From Ruminococcus sp. AF31-8BH (lineage in GTDB: Bacteria; Bacillota; Clostridia; Lachnospirales; Lachnospiraceae): a stretch of 64,000 nt of DNA. Below are positions 45,680 through 54,842 of this stretch, one piece after another. The first letter of the stretch is position 1; the number at the start of each line of letters is the position of its first letter. A program made the translations under genes and the position numbers. The stretch lies in NCBI RefSeq assembly GCF_003460605.1, contig NZ_QTVN01000011.1, positions 1 to 64,000 on the forward strand. The letters are read 5' to 3'. The notes under the pieces were generated by a model, which had not been told where the DNA came from, did not search any database, and saw only the letters and a program-made list of their open reading frames with translations.

Positions 45680-47842
45680 TTATGCAGCATTTTCCATTAA
45701 ATCTTCCTCCAGAATATCCGCAAGCAGCTTTCCAGTAAAGCCAAATCCGTTCACCTTTATTTTCTTTTCCCGCAGATTCTCAATTTCTTTCTTTCGAAGA
45801 TCACGGCTTTTTAGCGAAAGAATCTTATCTTCCTTATTAAGTTTACGCGAAAGCTGTTTCTGCCAGCGCAATAAAAATTTCTCGGCCTGCTTAATATCCG
45901 GGTTCTGCCTGTTAAAATATGTCCGTTTCTGGCGTACTGTCCCATCTGGTTCTACTTCCAATGTATAATATGGCTTTTGGGGTGCATTCTTTTTTCTCAG
46001 GAACAAAAGATAAGACTCCTGTTTTACCATGCGCGCAAAATAAGTATCTTTTCCGATGATGCAGTGCTGCAGTTCTTCTCCTTCTTCCAGAATATCCTTG
46101 ATTTTCCGCGGTGCCACAATTTGGAAAGTATGATCGCTATATTCATATTTTCTCAGGTTCTCACAGACGTTTTCTATACCAGGAAATTTTTCTGCGATCT
46201 CTTCGGCTTTTATATCCATTTTCTTCTCTATCATCAATTGAACCAGTTCGTTATGCCGTTTTTCCAGTTTTCTCACACGGTATATAATTGGATCCTTCAC
46301 GTCTATACCAAGCTTTGACGCCATGTCAAGATAGTCTTTCCAGGTACCAATAAGCTCCTTTGGTTTTTTTTCACTTTCTTTTGCCTGTTTTTCCAAATAA
46401 TTTTTTATCTGCTCCGGTCTCATCCGATCCAGTACAAACAAAAGCTCTTCCGGACAGATCTGCCATTTCGAGAACCAGGAAATCACGTTATCTTTCATCA
46501 CTTTTTTAAATCCTTTTTCATAAATCAACCATTGCAGAAATACTTTTCCACCATGATTATTGCGAAGGCGGTTCAGGCGGAACATATCAATCCCAAGAGC
46601 ATGTCCAAGCGAATCTGCTTCCTTATAAAAAATAGAAGTGCTGTTTCCTATGATTTCCTTTGCAAGCTCATTCAGCCCGGCTTTTATCAGTTGCTCCAGA
46701 TAAGGATATTGCTTTAACCGATGAAAATAGGCTACCGGCTCTACTGTTTCACTTTTTCTGGCCAGCTCATGGAATCCGCTTCTTTTAAGCTGATTATTTT
46801 TTATTCCATGGAGTGACTTTTTGTAGATATGTCCCGGATAGCGGAGTTCATATCTACAATTCCCCCAGCAATAAGGGTTGTATGTATTTAATGACCCATG
46901 GATCCATCTGTTCTCTTCTGTCCCATGATAATAGCCCCAGTAAAATTCTTTTTCGTTAAGGTCTTTATCAAATACATATCGTCGCAGCTCTCTCCAGTTA
47001 TAAACTGGTTTTGTATAAGCAACCATGTCATATTTCACATCTGCCCTGAATTCACGAATAACAAAGTTATCACCGCATGTCTGCAAAAGATATGCAGTTT
47101 CTTCTTTTGACTTTACCATGCGCTGCCTTCCCACTGCCTTATATTGGATCTTATGCCTGCAGTTAGGACATTTTCCCGTCCTGTTGTGTTTTACTCCATT
47201 CACCACCACATTCTTTTCGCACCATGTACAGTAGCCTGTGATATTTTTCTTCCGGGAGTATTCATAAAAAATGTAATTCTGTGTAATTCCCACTTTTTTC
47301 AGCCATTTCTCCCAGTCCTTCGGAGTTTCCCTAACATATTTCATAATCTGATCCCAGGCGGTTGTTCGTTTTAAATGTTTCTGTATCTTTTGCCTTTCCC
47401 GTACCTGATCTTCAAAATGAAAAAGGCCATAACATACATTATCTTTTCTATATTCCTCACCCAGGGTTTCCCATATTTGACTGCGGCTGTTTAGATCACA
47501 CCAGGCATGATCTCCCTTTACACCTTTGGGCAGTTCAATTTTATCCAGCATTTTATTAGTCCATTTCTTCAGCCGGTAATCATATCCTATGAAGCAATCT
47601 TTTTCCTTATCAATGAACAGGGTATATAATGGTCTTCTTCCGCCAGCAGTCAAAATATCTGTAACAAAAAAACCAATTTTTAAGATATTTTCGTCCATTT
47701 CTGCCTGAATGAACAAACCAATTGGATATTTCATTCTATCATAAGCCATATTTCCGATAACTGGAATATCACTTTCTGCCGCCAGAACCATCTCCTCCGA
47801 TGGTTCCAATACCTTCATTTTTTTAAGCTTTCGTTTTTCCAT
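45680..47842 (-). CDS. pcfJ: PcfJ-like protein
   Basis: A 720-aa protein of the PcfJ family, first named on the enterococcal conjugative plasmid pCF10. A zinc ribbon is visible mid-protein (CTWCEKN, then CPNCRHK). The family signature lies in the C-terminal third: LEEGEELQHCIIGKDTYF followed by YLLFLRKKN and PYYTLEV. It is rich in Lys/Arg and Trp/Tyr, as expected for nucleic acid binding. PcfJ and PcfK proteins recur together on mobile elements of Firmicutes; their biochemical role is not established. Confidence 0.82.
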   Translation of the reverse strand: MEKRKLKKMKVLEPSEEMVLAAESDIPVIGNMAYDRMKYPIGLFIQAEMDENILKIGFFVTDILTAGGRRPLYTLFIDKEKDCFIGYDYRLKKWTNKMLDKIELPKGVKGDHAWCDLNSRSQIWETLGEEYRKDNVCYGLFHFEDQVRERQKIQKHLKRTTAWDQIMKYVRETPKDWEKWLKKVGITQNYIFYEYSRKKNITGYCTWCEKNVVVNGVKHNRTGKCPNCRHKIQYKAVGRQRMVKSKEETAYLLQTCGDNFVIREFRADVKYDMVAYTKPVYNWRELRRYVFDKDLNEKEFYWGYYHGTEENRWIHGSLNTYNPYCWGNCRYELRYPGHIYKKSLHGIKNNQLKRSGFHELARKSETVEPVAYFHRLKQYPYLEQLIKAGLNELAKEIIGNSTSIFYKEADSLGHALGIDMFRLNRLRNNHGGKVFLQWLIYEKGFKKVMKDNVISWFSKWQICPEELLFVLDRMRPEQIKNYLEKQAKESEKKPKELIGTWKDYLDMASKLGIDVKDPIIYRVRKLEKRHNELVQLMIEKKMDIKAEEIAEKFPGIENVCENLRKYEYSDHTFQIVAPRKIKDILEEGEELQHCIIGKDTYFARMVKQESYLLFLRKKNAPQKPYYTLEVEPDGTVRQKRTYFNRQNPDIKQAEKFLLRWQKQLSRKLNKEDKILSLKSRDLRKKEIENLREKKIKVNGFGFTGKLLADILEEDLMENAA

Positions 47843-47867
47843 CTAATTTGTCCTTTCCGAAGTTATT

Positions 47868-49007
47868 TTATAAGTCCAGGGTTAACTGCTCAGCCTCATC
47901 CTTATGCTCATTTGCCGTAACCCACTCCTGTTGCAAAGCTTCAATCTGTTCGGCAGAAAGTCTCTTCTTCATAAATCTTTGTTCTGTATCATTCAGAGAC
48001 TCCCAGCCCTTTTTCACAACCTTTCTTTTTGCCTGCTCCAGGCGTTTCTCTTTTCGTTTCTGTTTCCACTTCTTCTTCGCTTTCGCAAAGTCTGCTTCAT
48101 AGCCAATGTATATTCCGGCTTTCTCATCCTCAATATCCTGTGCCTTATCTCGCGTCAATCGCGTAGCAACTCTAACATTCAGAATTTCCATCTTCAAATC
48201 TGGATCGTACAAGGCCTGCATAGAATAGCCATTCCACCATTCCTTATTAAAAATATCCTCCTGTTTTCTTTTTACAATTTCTTCACAGATATCAACCGAA
48301 ACCTTGCTTTGCAAAAATTTCTTCCCCCTTGTGATCGTCACTATAGGCTCCCCGGCAAAAAAGGTATCATCTTTTCGGATTGTAGATACCTTTAGATCGT
48401 AATATATATTCCCTGTCTTTTTGGAAAGAGGTCTGCCCCGCAGCATACAATACTCTCCTGGTCCGCACATGCACCTCATCGGATCATATTGCAGGCTCCA
48501 TTCCTGCTTCTCGTAGTTATAAGACATATGCATCTTACAAATACAGTTTTTATGCTGTTCCTTAAATTTCTGAAACAATTCTTCCTTTTTCTGATCTGCC
48601 TGGTTTTCCAAATATTCTGCACTTTTTTCATACTGGTAATCTGATACCATATGGCAGGCACAGAAGCCGAAATTATCTTCCCTTAATAAGGGATGATTCT
48701 GTTCACAATTTTTCTTATGCCATGGACACCGAAAAACGACATTATCATTTTCAAAGCAGAATGTTTCCTCCAGATAATCTATATCGTTAATACATTTTTC
48801 CCAACTCACGTATAGACCACAGCCAGACATAAATGCTTTCTTTTCCAGATAATCTTTGGTATATATAAAACCGCCGCATGAATTTTCAAGTGGTGACTTT
48901 CCCAGCCTTCCGTTTCCGATTCGAACATAGTCCGGATAGTGTTCCGCCGTATATCCTTGAAGAAGCAGCTCCTGTGTCAACAAATTGTATTCGTATCCCT
49001 CGGACAT
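47868..49007 (-). CDS. unknown cysteine-rich island protein
   Basis: A 379-aa protein not assigned to a named family. The middle (about 75-190) has clustered Cys and His pairs (CPWHKKNC, CACH, CICKMH, CMCGPGEYC), suggesting one or more metal sites. The last third is very basic (KAKKKWKQKRKEKRLEQAKRK). The C-terminus ends AEQLTLDL, which resembles a sliding-clamp-binding peptide. It is encoded 25 bases upstream of pcfJ and is likely its partner. Confidence 0.65.
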   Translation of the reverse strand: MSEGYEYNLLTQELLLQGYTAEHYPDYVRIGNGRLGKSPLENSCGGFIYTKDYLEKKAFMSGCGLYVSWEKCINDIDYLEETFCFENDNVVFRCPWHKKNCEQNHPLLREDNFGFCACHMVSDYQYEKSAEYLENQADQKKEELFQKFKEQHKNCICKMHMSYNYEKQEWSLQYDPMRCMCGPGEYCMLRGRPLSKKTGNIYYDLKVSTIRKDDTFFAGEPIVTITRGKKFLQSKVSVDICEEIVKRKQEDIFNKEWWNGYSMQALYDPDLKMEILNVRVATRLTRDKAQDIEDEKAGIYIGYEADFAKAKKKWKQKRKEKRLEQAKRKVVKKGWESLNDTEQRFMKKRLSAEQIEALQQEWVTANEHKDEAEQLTLDL

Positions 49008-49069
49008 TTTCTTCTCCTCTTAACAAAAGATACGGCAGGAAATTCCCGCCGCATCTCGTTCCTTATCAT

Positions 49070-49477
49070 TTAATTTTCCTCATCCATACGGATTGTTGTA
49101 ACTAACATTTTCAGCCTGCCTTGAAGCATAATAAATTTATCCTCTTCCCTGCAGTAATAATAGACCTTATCCGTTAAAAACTCCTTTTGGAATGTCATTC
49201 TCGAATTGGAAGTTCTTAATAAATTCTCAAGTTCTTCTAAGCTGCAAAGTTTTGAGCTGTGTATCAGGGCTTCATGCACACTGCTAAATACCACATAAAA
49301 ATCCCCATCCATTAATTCCACCAGTTTTTTTATCACTTCTGGATACAGGACTGCCACAGCTCCATTTGTGAGTCCTTTTACACTAAGACAGATTACCTCC
49401 TTCTTTTTTTTATCTGAAATAAAATAGGGATCCACATTCATGAAGTCATCACCAGCATACCCCGGAGTGTACATCAT
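49070..49477 (-). CDS. DUF5688-family protein, C-terminal part (split gene)
   Basis: A 135-aa frame beginning MMYTPGYAGDDFM that aligns with the C-terminal half of the paralogue at 50101 (NPDYEGDDFMDM, then NGAVAVFLPDV and FTSVHEAMIHS there). Its ATG overlaps the stop of the N-terminal part (TGATG), with no Shine-Dalgarno of its own. One added A in the A6 run at 49477-49482 would join the two parts exactly. Confidence 0.7.
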   Translation of the reverse strand: MMYTPGYAGDDFMNVDPYFISDKKKKEVICLSVKGLTNGAVAVLYPEVIKKLVELMDGDFYVVFSSVHEALIHSSKLCSLEELENLLRTSNSRMTFQKEFLTDKVYYYCREEDKFIMLQGRLKMLVTTIRMDEEN

Positions 49478-50049
49478 TTTTTGAAATCATAGATTCTTGG
49501 AGACAATATACGATAACTGTTTAAAAGAGCATCGTGTAAAACATCGTCTTTTTCCAAGCCCCATGTTTCCAAATATTCCGATCTGACTTTCAAATATGTA
49601 ATCCCATCCTTCAAGGTTCCTGCATGCACATATAACGTGATTGCAATGTCCCCCATTGTTTTATATACGGCATTTTTCAGTTCATGCCTGTGTTTTTCCA
49701 GGTTCAAAAGCCCCAGAAAGAGATGTTCCCTGACTTTTTCATAGTCATTCAGATATCTGGTATTTTCCATATTTCCCGCTCTATCCAGGTCACACTTCAC
49801 CCTTGCTTCTATGTTTTCCATAGAAGTTCCTTCTACATAATCCTGGTAAAGTTCTTCCACAAAAATCCCGCAGATGTCTTTTCCGGAATCCGTTTCAGCG
49901 CAGACTACAAATAACCGGTCCCCATTTGCGGTTATTCCAGTCTTTTCTTTTTTCTTAAAGAAAACATAGTCCTCTGGAAGATGAGCAGCTTTTATGATCC
50001 ATTTCCGTAATTTCTGGACAAATTCTTCATACGTTAAACGCTGACACAT
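49474..50049 (-). CDS. DUF5688-family protein, N-terminal part (split gene)
   Basis: A 191-aa frame matching the N-terminal half of the paralogues at 50101 and 51179: NGDRLF, CGIFVEELYQDYVEGTS, a middle region with NAVYKTMGDIAITLYVH and the end SPRIYDFKK. In the paralogue at 50101 the protein continues after RIYKW. Here a stop follows an A6 run, so the gene is frameshifted, split by coupling, or expressed by a -1 shift. Confidence 0.7.
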   Translation of the reverse strand: MCQRLTYEEFVQKLRKWIIKAAHLPEDYVFFKKKEKTGITANGDRLFVVCAETDSGKDICGIFVEELYQDYVEGTSMENIEARVKCDLDRAGNMENTRYLNDYEKVREHLFLGLLNLEKHRHELKNAVYKTMGDIAITLYVHAGTLKDGITYLKVRSEYLETWGLEKDDVLHDALLNSYRILSPRIYDFKK

Positions 50050-50100
50050 ATAAAGTTTCCGTTTCCTTTCTTATAATCCGCAAAACATTATCATTGCTAT

Positions 50101-51093
50101 TTACAACGGAAGCCTTTCAACACAGCTTGCCGGTAAAGTTACCTTTGATACCACCTTTTTCCATTTCATTATTTTCCGGGCACCTCTGTCATAGTAATAT
50201 ATTTCATCTGTCAGAAAATCTTCGTCCAGGGTAGCCTCTTTAAGTGTCTCTTTTAAAATTCTTTCAAGATCTTCCGGACAGAACATCCTCTTAGAATGAA
50301 TCATTGCCTCATGGACGCTTGTAAATACAATGTAGAAATCATCATCCATAAGGTCTGCAATCCTTTGTGCCACATCCGGCAGAAAAACAGCCACAGCCCC
50401 ATTGGTGCGAATACTTGTAGAAAGACAGCTTCCAGCATTTCTTTCCACAATATTTTCTTCATAATTCATGTCCATAAAGTCATCGCCCTCATAATCAGGA
50501 TTAAAAAGCAGGCATTCCCACTTATAAATTCTTGGGGGAGTAAGGAAATATGTATTCGCCAAAGCATTTTCGTAGGCTTCGTCCTCGTCCATTCCCCAGT
50601 CTGCCAGACTGGCTTTGTGGATTTTCATGCTGGAGATACGGCCATCTTGCTGACCAACTTTCATATACAAAACACAGGCTATGCCATCCACTTCTTTATA
50701 CACAGCATTTTCCAGTGCCTTTTCATGTTTCTTTTTGTTTAAAAGCCGTATAAACAGGTCTCCCTTTACTTTGGAATAATTATTTACATCCTGTACTTTT
50801 TTGAAAAGCCTTGCATCTTTTAATTTCAGGATTTCATTTGTAACAGTATCTCCAATTCTTTTTATGGAAATACCATCCAGATAATCCTCATATAACTCTT
50901 CCGTATGGATTCCACATACTTCTTTCCCTTCTGAACTTACACGACATTCCATAAATAAACGGTCTCCATTCGGAGCCATTCCCTCTTCATCTTTTGCTTC
51001 AAAATAAATTCGCTCTTCTTGCAGATTTAAAGTATCTAACAGATACGCTCTTAAGTTTTCGACAAACTTTTCATAACTTAAAATTTCATTCAT
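50101..51093 (-). CDS. DUF5688-family protein, paralogue 2
   Basis: A 330-aa protein, the only unbroken full-length copy with the typical start (MNEILSYEKFVENLRAYLLD). Conserved blocks are APNGDRLF, VCGIHTEELYEDYLDG, a central ALENAVYKEVDGIACVLY block and FTSVHEAMIHSKRM. No catalytic motif, membrane helix or signal peptide is seen. It is related to the neighbouring copies at 49070-50049 and 51179-52168, so the three arose by tandem duplication. The role is unknown. Confidence 0.75.
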   Translation of the reverse strand: MNEILSYEKFVENLRAYLLDTLNLQEERIYFEAKDEEGMAPNGDRLFMECRVSSEGKEVCGIHTEELYEDYLDGISIKRIGDTVTNEILKLKDARLFKKVQDVNNYSKVKGDLFIRLLNKKKHEKALENAVYKEVDGIACVLYMKVGQQDGRISSMKIHKASLADWGMDEDEAYENALANTYFLTPPRIYKWECLLFNPDYEGDDFMDMNYEENIVERNAGSCLSTSIRTNGAVAVFLPDVAQRIADLMDDDFYIVFTSVHEAMIHSKRMFCPEDLERILKETLKEATLDEDFLTDEIYYYDRGARKIMKWKKVVSKVTLPASCVERLPL

Positions 51094-51178
51094 AATTTTT
51101 TCATTTCCTTTCGTTAGGATTATACAGATACTGCTTACTACTTAACTATTACGCAGCCTTATCTACCTTTTCTAATAA

Positions 51179-52168
51179 TCAGTGCACTTCCTTTAAATTA
51201 ACCGTAGTAAAGTTAACCTTTACTTTTTCCATATATACAGAAATCTTATCTTCGATTCTGCTATAGTAGTAGAGTTCTTCTGACAATAATTTTTCTTCAA
51301 ACACCATACCATTCCTACACTTAAACACCATAGCATTCCTATACTCAATCACCATTTCATTGAGTTCAGTCTTAATATCTTCTAAATTACTCTCATTTGC
51401 ACTGTAAATTGTACTTTCATTCCCACTTGTAAATAAAATGTACAAATCACTTCCCATAAGCTGTGCCAGTCTTTGAAGGACACCAGGGTAAAATACGGAA
51501 ATCGCTCCATATTCTTTTGTATTTGTGGAAAGTCGAACCCCCATAACTTTATCACTTTTCGATAAGCAGAATGCTCCATTCTCCATAAAGGATCCTCCCC
51601 ACTTGTTCTCATCATTAGTACAAATGAGAGGGGGTGCCATCTGGCAGGTATTTTTAAGTGCCTCTTCCATAACAGCCTCTTTTGTCATTTTCCATTGCTT
51701 CAAATGCTGATTTTTTATCTTCACGCAAAAATACGCGTTCGTATTACTAAGCATCATATACACGACACAAGCGATATCTCCAACATCCTTATGCACTGCA
51801 TCTTCCAACTCAAGCGAATGCGCTTTCTTGTTTAGCGGTTTTACAAAAAGGTATTTTCTGATTTTTTGGTAACTGTCTGGAGTCATCTCGCCCTCTAACA
51901 TGCCAACCGTTTTTAGTTTCTCGATTTCATCTTGTACAGAATATGAAATTGACTCCATCGAACTCCCTTCCATATAACGCTCATATAAATCTTTCACGTC
52001 AATACCGCACAGTTGCTTTCCACTTAAATTTTCAAATGCGTCCACAAACAAGCGATCCTTATTATCTATGGCTTTCTTTTTGAAAAATATTTGCTGTTCC
52101 TGTAAATGCAAAGCATTTAAAAGCTGTTTTCTTAATACCTCAACAAATTCCAAATATCCTAACTTCAT
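51179..52168 (-). CDS. DUF5688-family protein, paralogue 1
   Basis: A 329-aa protein, the first of three tandem paralogues in the operon. The start at MKLGYLEFVEVLRKQLL (52168) has an AGAAAGGAT site; the frame is open to 52243 but without a ribosome site. It is the most divergent copy (DNKDRLFVDAFENLSGKQLCG, then GAISVFYPGVLQRLAQLMGSD and FTSGNESTIYSAN). It contains a short internal repeat near the C-terminus (YRNAMVFKCRNGMVFE). Confidence 0.72.
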   Translation of the reverse strand: MKLGYLEFVEVLRKQLLNALHLQEQQIFFKKKAIDNKDRLFVDAFENLSGKQLCGIDVKDLYERYMEGSSMESISYSVQDEIEKLKTVGMLEGEMTPDSYQKIRKYLFVKPLNKKAHSLELEDAVHKDVGDIACVVYMMLSNTNAYFCVKIKNQHLKQWKMTKEAVMEEALKNTCQMAPPLICTNDENKWGGSFMENGAFCLSKSDKVMGVRLSTNTKEYGAISVFYPGVLQRLAQLMGSDLYILFTSGNESTIYSANESNLEDIKTELNEMVIEYRNAMVFKCRNGMVFEEKLLSEELYYYSRIEDKISVYMEKVKVNFTTVNLKEVH

Positions 52169-52221
52169 CGTAATAATCCTTTCTGCGGTTTCTCTATGAC
52201 CGCTGATCCAGCATCCAATTT

Positions 52222-52749
52222 TCAATCTGCAATTCCGTACCATTCATTTTCCTTATGTCTTATGCCATCCACACAGAGCTGGTTTACATATATAATCTCA
52301 TTGCTGTCAGGCTCTTCCTGGACAAGAATAAGAAGATCATTTTTCCTTCCTTTTGCTTTTGGTTGTTTGCCGCGTACAATTACGAATCCATTATTGCCCA
52401 CACCTGTTTCTTTGCAAACCAGGCTGCACCATGGGCGGTCCGGATGTATTGCCATATACGCAGCTCCCCGTAGTAAAAGCATTGAAAAATCCAGTTCCTC
52501 CTTCAGTTCCATCTTGGTGCACGAGATTTTGGTATCCCGGTCATCTTCATCCAGATCTCCAAATGCTTTCACTACAAAATACCTGGAGTTTCTCCAATTC
52601 GGATAGTGAACAAGACAATCCAGCGGATTTTCCGCACAATGGAATCCATTTTGTCTGCAATTTGCCTCCGTTGTCTCATTGATCCCATATCGTTTGAATT
52701 GATAACCCCTGCAACTTAAATTTTTTTCAAACCCTTTGTATGCAATCAT
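52222..52749 (-). CDS. island protein resembling DUF7666
   Basis: A 175-aa protein starting MIAYKGFEKNLSCRGYQF, with FHCAENPLDCLVHYPN. This pattern, a moving-fold start followed by a CAENPLD box, is that of the DUF7666 family of phage and plasmid proteins. Function unknown. It follows pcfK by 2 bases with AGGAG upstream and is part of the long minus-strand operon. Confidence 0.6.
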   Translation of the reverse strand: MIAYKGFEKNLSCRGYQFKRYGINETTEANCRQNGFHCAENPLDCLVHYPNWRNSRYFVVKAFGDLDEDDRDTKISCTKMELKEELDFSMLLLRGAAYMAIHPDRPWCSLVCKETGVGNNGFVIVRGKQPKAKGRKNDLLILVQEEPDSNEIIYVNQLCVDGIRHKENEWYGIAD

Positions 52750-52751
52750 AT

Positions 52752-53447
52752 TCAGGCTCCTAAATTAAATAAAGAAAGCTGCTCCGGTTCTTCTTTCTTT
52801 TGCGCTGCTGGCTTTGCTGCCACCTTTGCCTCTTCCGAAACATCTTTCTTCGTATCTGAATCTTTTGATTTTGCTGACACTGTCCTGATTGATTCCGCTC
52901 TTTTCCAGGCTTTCTTTATTGTATCTTTTTCTTCCTGTGCTTTTTTCTCCATGTCTTTACGGTCGTCCAACAGGTAATAGTCTATTCCCCAGGCAAATAC
53001 CTCTGTAGAGCCAATCACTATACCAGCATTTTGCCCCACACCAGTTTTTCCCTCTTTCTTTGCCTTTTCCAGCGCCGTCTCATATGCTTTTTCATGGACA
53101 TATTCGAGACAGTGTCTCAGCGTCTTATGAGGCTGGAGGATCACATCTTTCATAACAGGATCTTTTCTGGCAAGGTCTAAAAGATACGTGCCAAGCACGG
53201 TCGCATACCCGGAATCCTGCAAAAGAAGCATTTCTTCTGTCAGTTTTTCGGTTACTGAACCGGATTGCCCCATTAATGGAACTTTCAACAGGCAGCAGCT
53301 TTTTCCTGCTATAAATGCATCCGTGTCCTCCTTCGGAATAGCATGCTCTTTCGCAAGCCTTTCAATTGCCGCTACATTTTGACAGGTCCGGTAATGCTCA
53401 GCCAGAATATTTAATTCCTCTTTACTTTTTGCAAGTCTTTCCAGCAT
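52752..53447 (-). CDS. pcfK: PcfK-like protein
   Basis: A 231-aa PcfK-family protein. The diagnostic core is HKTLRHCLEYVHEKAYETAL followed by VFAWGIDYYLLDD. A charged Lys/Glu-rich region (about 160-220) precedes the C-terminus EEPEQLSLFNLGA, in which QLSLF matches the consensus peptide for binding the DNA polymerase sliding clamp. The Shine-Dalgarno is GGGAGG. It is in one transcription unit with pcfJ. Confidence 0.8.
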   Translation of the reverse strand: MLERLAKSKEELNILAEHYRTCQNVAAIERLAKEHAIPKEDTDAFIAGKSCCLLKVPLMGQSGSVTEKLTEEMLLLQDSGYATVLGTYLLDLARKDPVMKDVILQPHKTLRHCLEYVHEKAYETALEKAKKEGKTGVGQNAGIVIGSTEVFAWGIDYYLLDDRKDMEKKAQEEKDTIKKAWKRAESIRTVSAKSKDSDTKKDVSEEAKVAAKPAAQKKEEPEQLSLFNLGA

Positions 53448-53465
53448 ATAAAGTTCCTCCCATCA

Positions 53466-53873
53466 TTATGCTGCTTTGGATGCATGATTTTCTGCCTTTC
53501 CGCCAGCTGCCTCTCTTTGCACTTCCTGGGATTCCTTATCAAGCTCATTCACCAGATTCAGTATTACCCGGCGTACCCAAAGGTTTCCATTCCACTTCTT
53601 TTCAAGGGCCTCCGCACTCTCAACAATGTCTTTCCACACACTATCATCCAATGCACGATGTCTGTATTTCTTGTAAAATGGATAGATCTCATACATGGCC
53701 TTTTTGACATCCACATAAATAACAGAATCCACATTGGACAACAATCCCATCAGAACCGGATGCCTGTCATATTTTTGGATCAGCTCCTGGATCCCAATAG
53801 GTCTTTCTCCTGTGTACAAGCCTAAAAAGTCATTAAATATCGTTCCAACTGTATTTATATTTCTATGTTCCAT
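53466..53873 (-). CDS. unknown small island protein
   Basis: A 135-aa protein, mostly helical by composition, starting MEHRNINTVGTIFNDFLGLY and ending in a charged Ala/Lys-rich tail. No family is recognised. It starts inside the 3' end of the upstream HTH gene (11-base overlap) with GGAGG six bases before its ATG, and precedes pcfK by 18 bases. Confidence 0.6.
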   Translation of the reverse strand: MEHRNINTVGTIFNDFLGLYTGERPIGIQELIQKYDRHPVLMGLLSNVDSVIYVDVKKAMYEIYPFYKKYRHRALDDSVWKDIVESAEALEKKWNGNLWVRRVILNLVNELDKESQEVQREAAGGKAENHASKAA

Positions 53874-54228
53874 TCATATCCTCCTCTGCTCTTTTGATTC
53901 TTGCTGTTACGGTTTCCGGTAAGCATTCAAACGCTTCTGCAATTGCATTTTTACTGTATCCTTCCAGAAACAGCTTTTTCATCATTTTTTCCTGCTCTTT
54001 TTTCTTCAGCTTTTTCAGAGAGGAATCCCTGATCTTATGCTTCAGGATTTTTTTACTTAACGGATGATCCGGTCCATATTGATAGATTTTCCAGGCCTCC
54101 GCTGCATTTAGTCCGCAGACAATTGCCAGTACCAGGCAATAATAGCCTGCATACTCTTCATCTTTTATGCCATCACCCTCTTTATAGCTCTAAAGTTTTT
54201 CGGTTTCCGGCATTTTCCATTTATGCAT
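53863..54228 (-). pseudogene. small HTH protein gene with an in-frame amber stop
   Basis: An ATG at 54228 with a near-perfect AAGGAGG site reads MHKWKMPETEKL, then TAG at 54190-54192, then continues in frame for 108 codons (SYKEGDGIKDEEYAGYYC and onward) to a stop at 53863. The C-terminal part, KLFLEGYSKNAIAEAFECLP, is a sigma-region-4-like helix-turn-helix. The 5' and 3' ends overlap both neighbours in operon style, so the frame is clearly the ancestral gene. It is either a recent nonsense mutant or read through. Confidence 0.7.
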
Positions 54229-54601
54229 GTCCTCCTTCCTGTTCTGCAAGAAACTTTTTTACGCCTTCCCGATCATATTCTTCCAGTTTTTCCAAATCAA
54301 AACGCACCAGCCGATAATCACAAAATCCAGAATGCCCCACTCTTTGCAGCACTTCTCCAAGCTTGTATTTTCGGATAAACGAAAGCTTATACTTGCACTC
54401 AAAATCTGAGATAAATGCTTCGTTTATTTTTATATTCTCACCTGGCAAGCTTACTGTTAAAATGTCATATAGTTCCTCTTCCTGATCTTTTTTCTTGACC
54501 ATTGCGATAAAAAGCCTGTTTTTGCAACGATAAGAATCCACTTTCAAAATGAGTTCTTCTTTGCACAGACTTCCTTCGTATTCCAAAGTTTTCTGTTCCA
54601 T
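54221..54601 (-). CDS. DUF4313-like protein
   Basis: A 126-aa protein, MEQKTLEYEGSLCKEELILK with LYDILTVSLPGENIKINEAF, similar to the DUF4313 family of mobile-element proteins. It has a strong GGAGGAGG ribosome site and is the first gene of the long accessory operon. Function unknown. It overlaps the next gene by 8 bases. Confidence 0.6.
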   Translation of the reverse strand: MEQKTLEYEGSLCKEELILKVDSYRCKNRLFIAMVKKKDQEEELYDILTVSLPGENIKINEAFISDFECKYKLSFIRKYKLGEVLQRVGHSGFCDYRLVRFDLEKLEEYDREGVKKFLAEQEGGHA

Positions 54602-54695
54602 GTTCCTCCTCCGATATGCTTATATTTTTTTGAATTATCCAGTAACTCCTTTCCTTCGTATTTGCGCCCTTAGCTTGGATTCTGGAATTTTTGAC

Positions 54696-54739
54696 AACAA
54701 AAAAAGACACCAAAAATCCATTCCAGGTTTTTGATGTCT
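54696..54739 (-). terminator. terminator / possible attenuator in the operon leader
   Basis: On the minus strand AGACATCAAAAA (54728-54739) pairs with TTTTTGGTGTCT (54705-54716) and a T7 run follows. It lies after the promoter at 54843-54871 and before the first operon gene at 54601. It therefore either ends the polymerase transcript or attenuates the downstream operon. Confidence 0.75.
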
Positions 54740-54805
54740 TTCTATATTTTCCAGATCTATTGTCTCAAATGATTGCTTCTGATTCGCACCAGAACTAAAT
54801 TTCCC

Positions 54806-54823
54806 TGCATAGAGTGCTATGCA
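54806..54823. promoter_or_regulatory. operator-like inverted repeat
   Basis: TGCATAG-N4-CTATGCA, a perfect 7-base inverted repeat about 20 bases downstream of the -10 at 54843. It is a good candidate repressor site for the accessory operon. Confidence 0.45.
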
Positions 54824-54842
54824 TAAACGATAATTCGATTAT

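Noticed and set aside
51382..51615. 77-codon frame inside DUF5688 paralogue 1
   Set aside because: Shadow frame on the same strand in another register; no ribosome site.
54465..54713. 82-codon frame upstream of the DUF4313-like gene
   Set aside because: It overlaps the terminator and the better-supported frame at 54221-54601.
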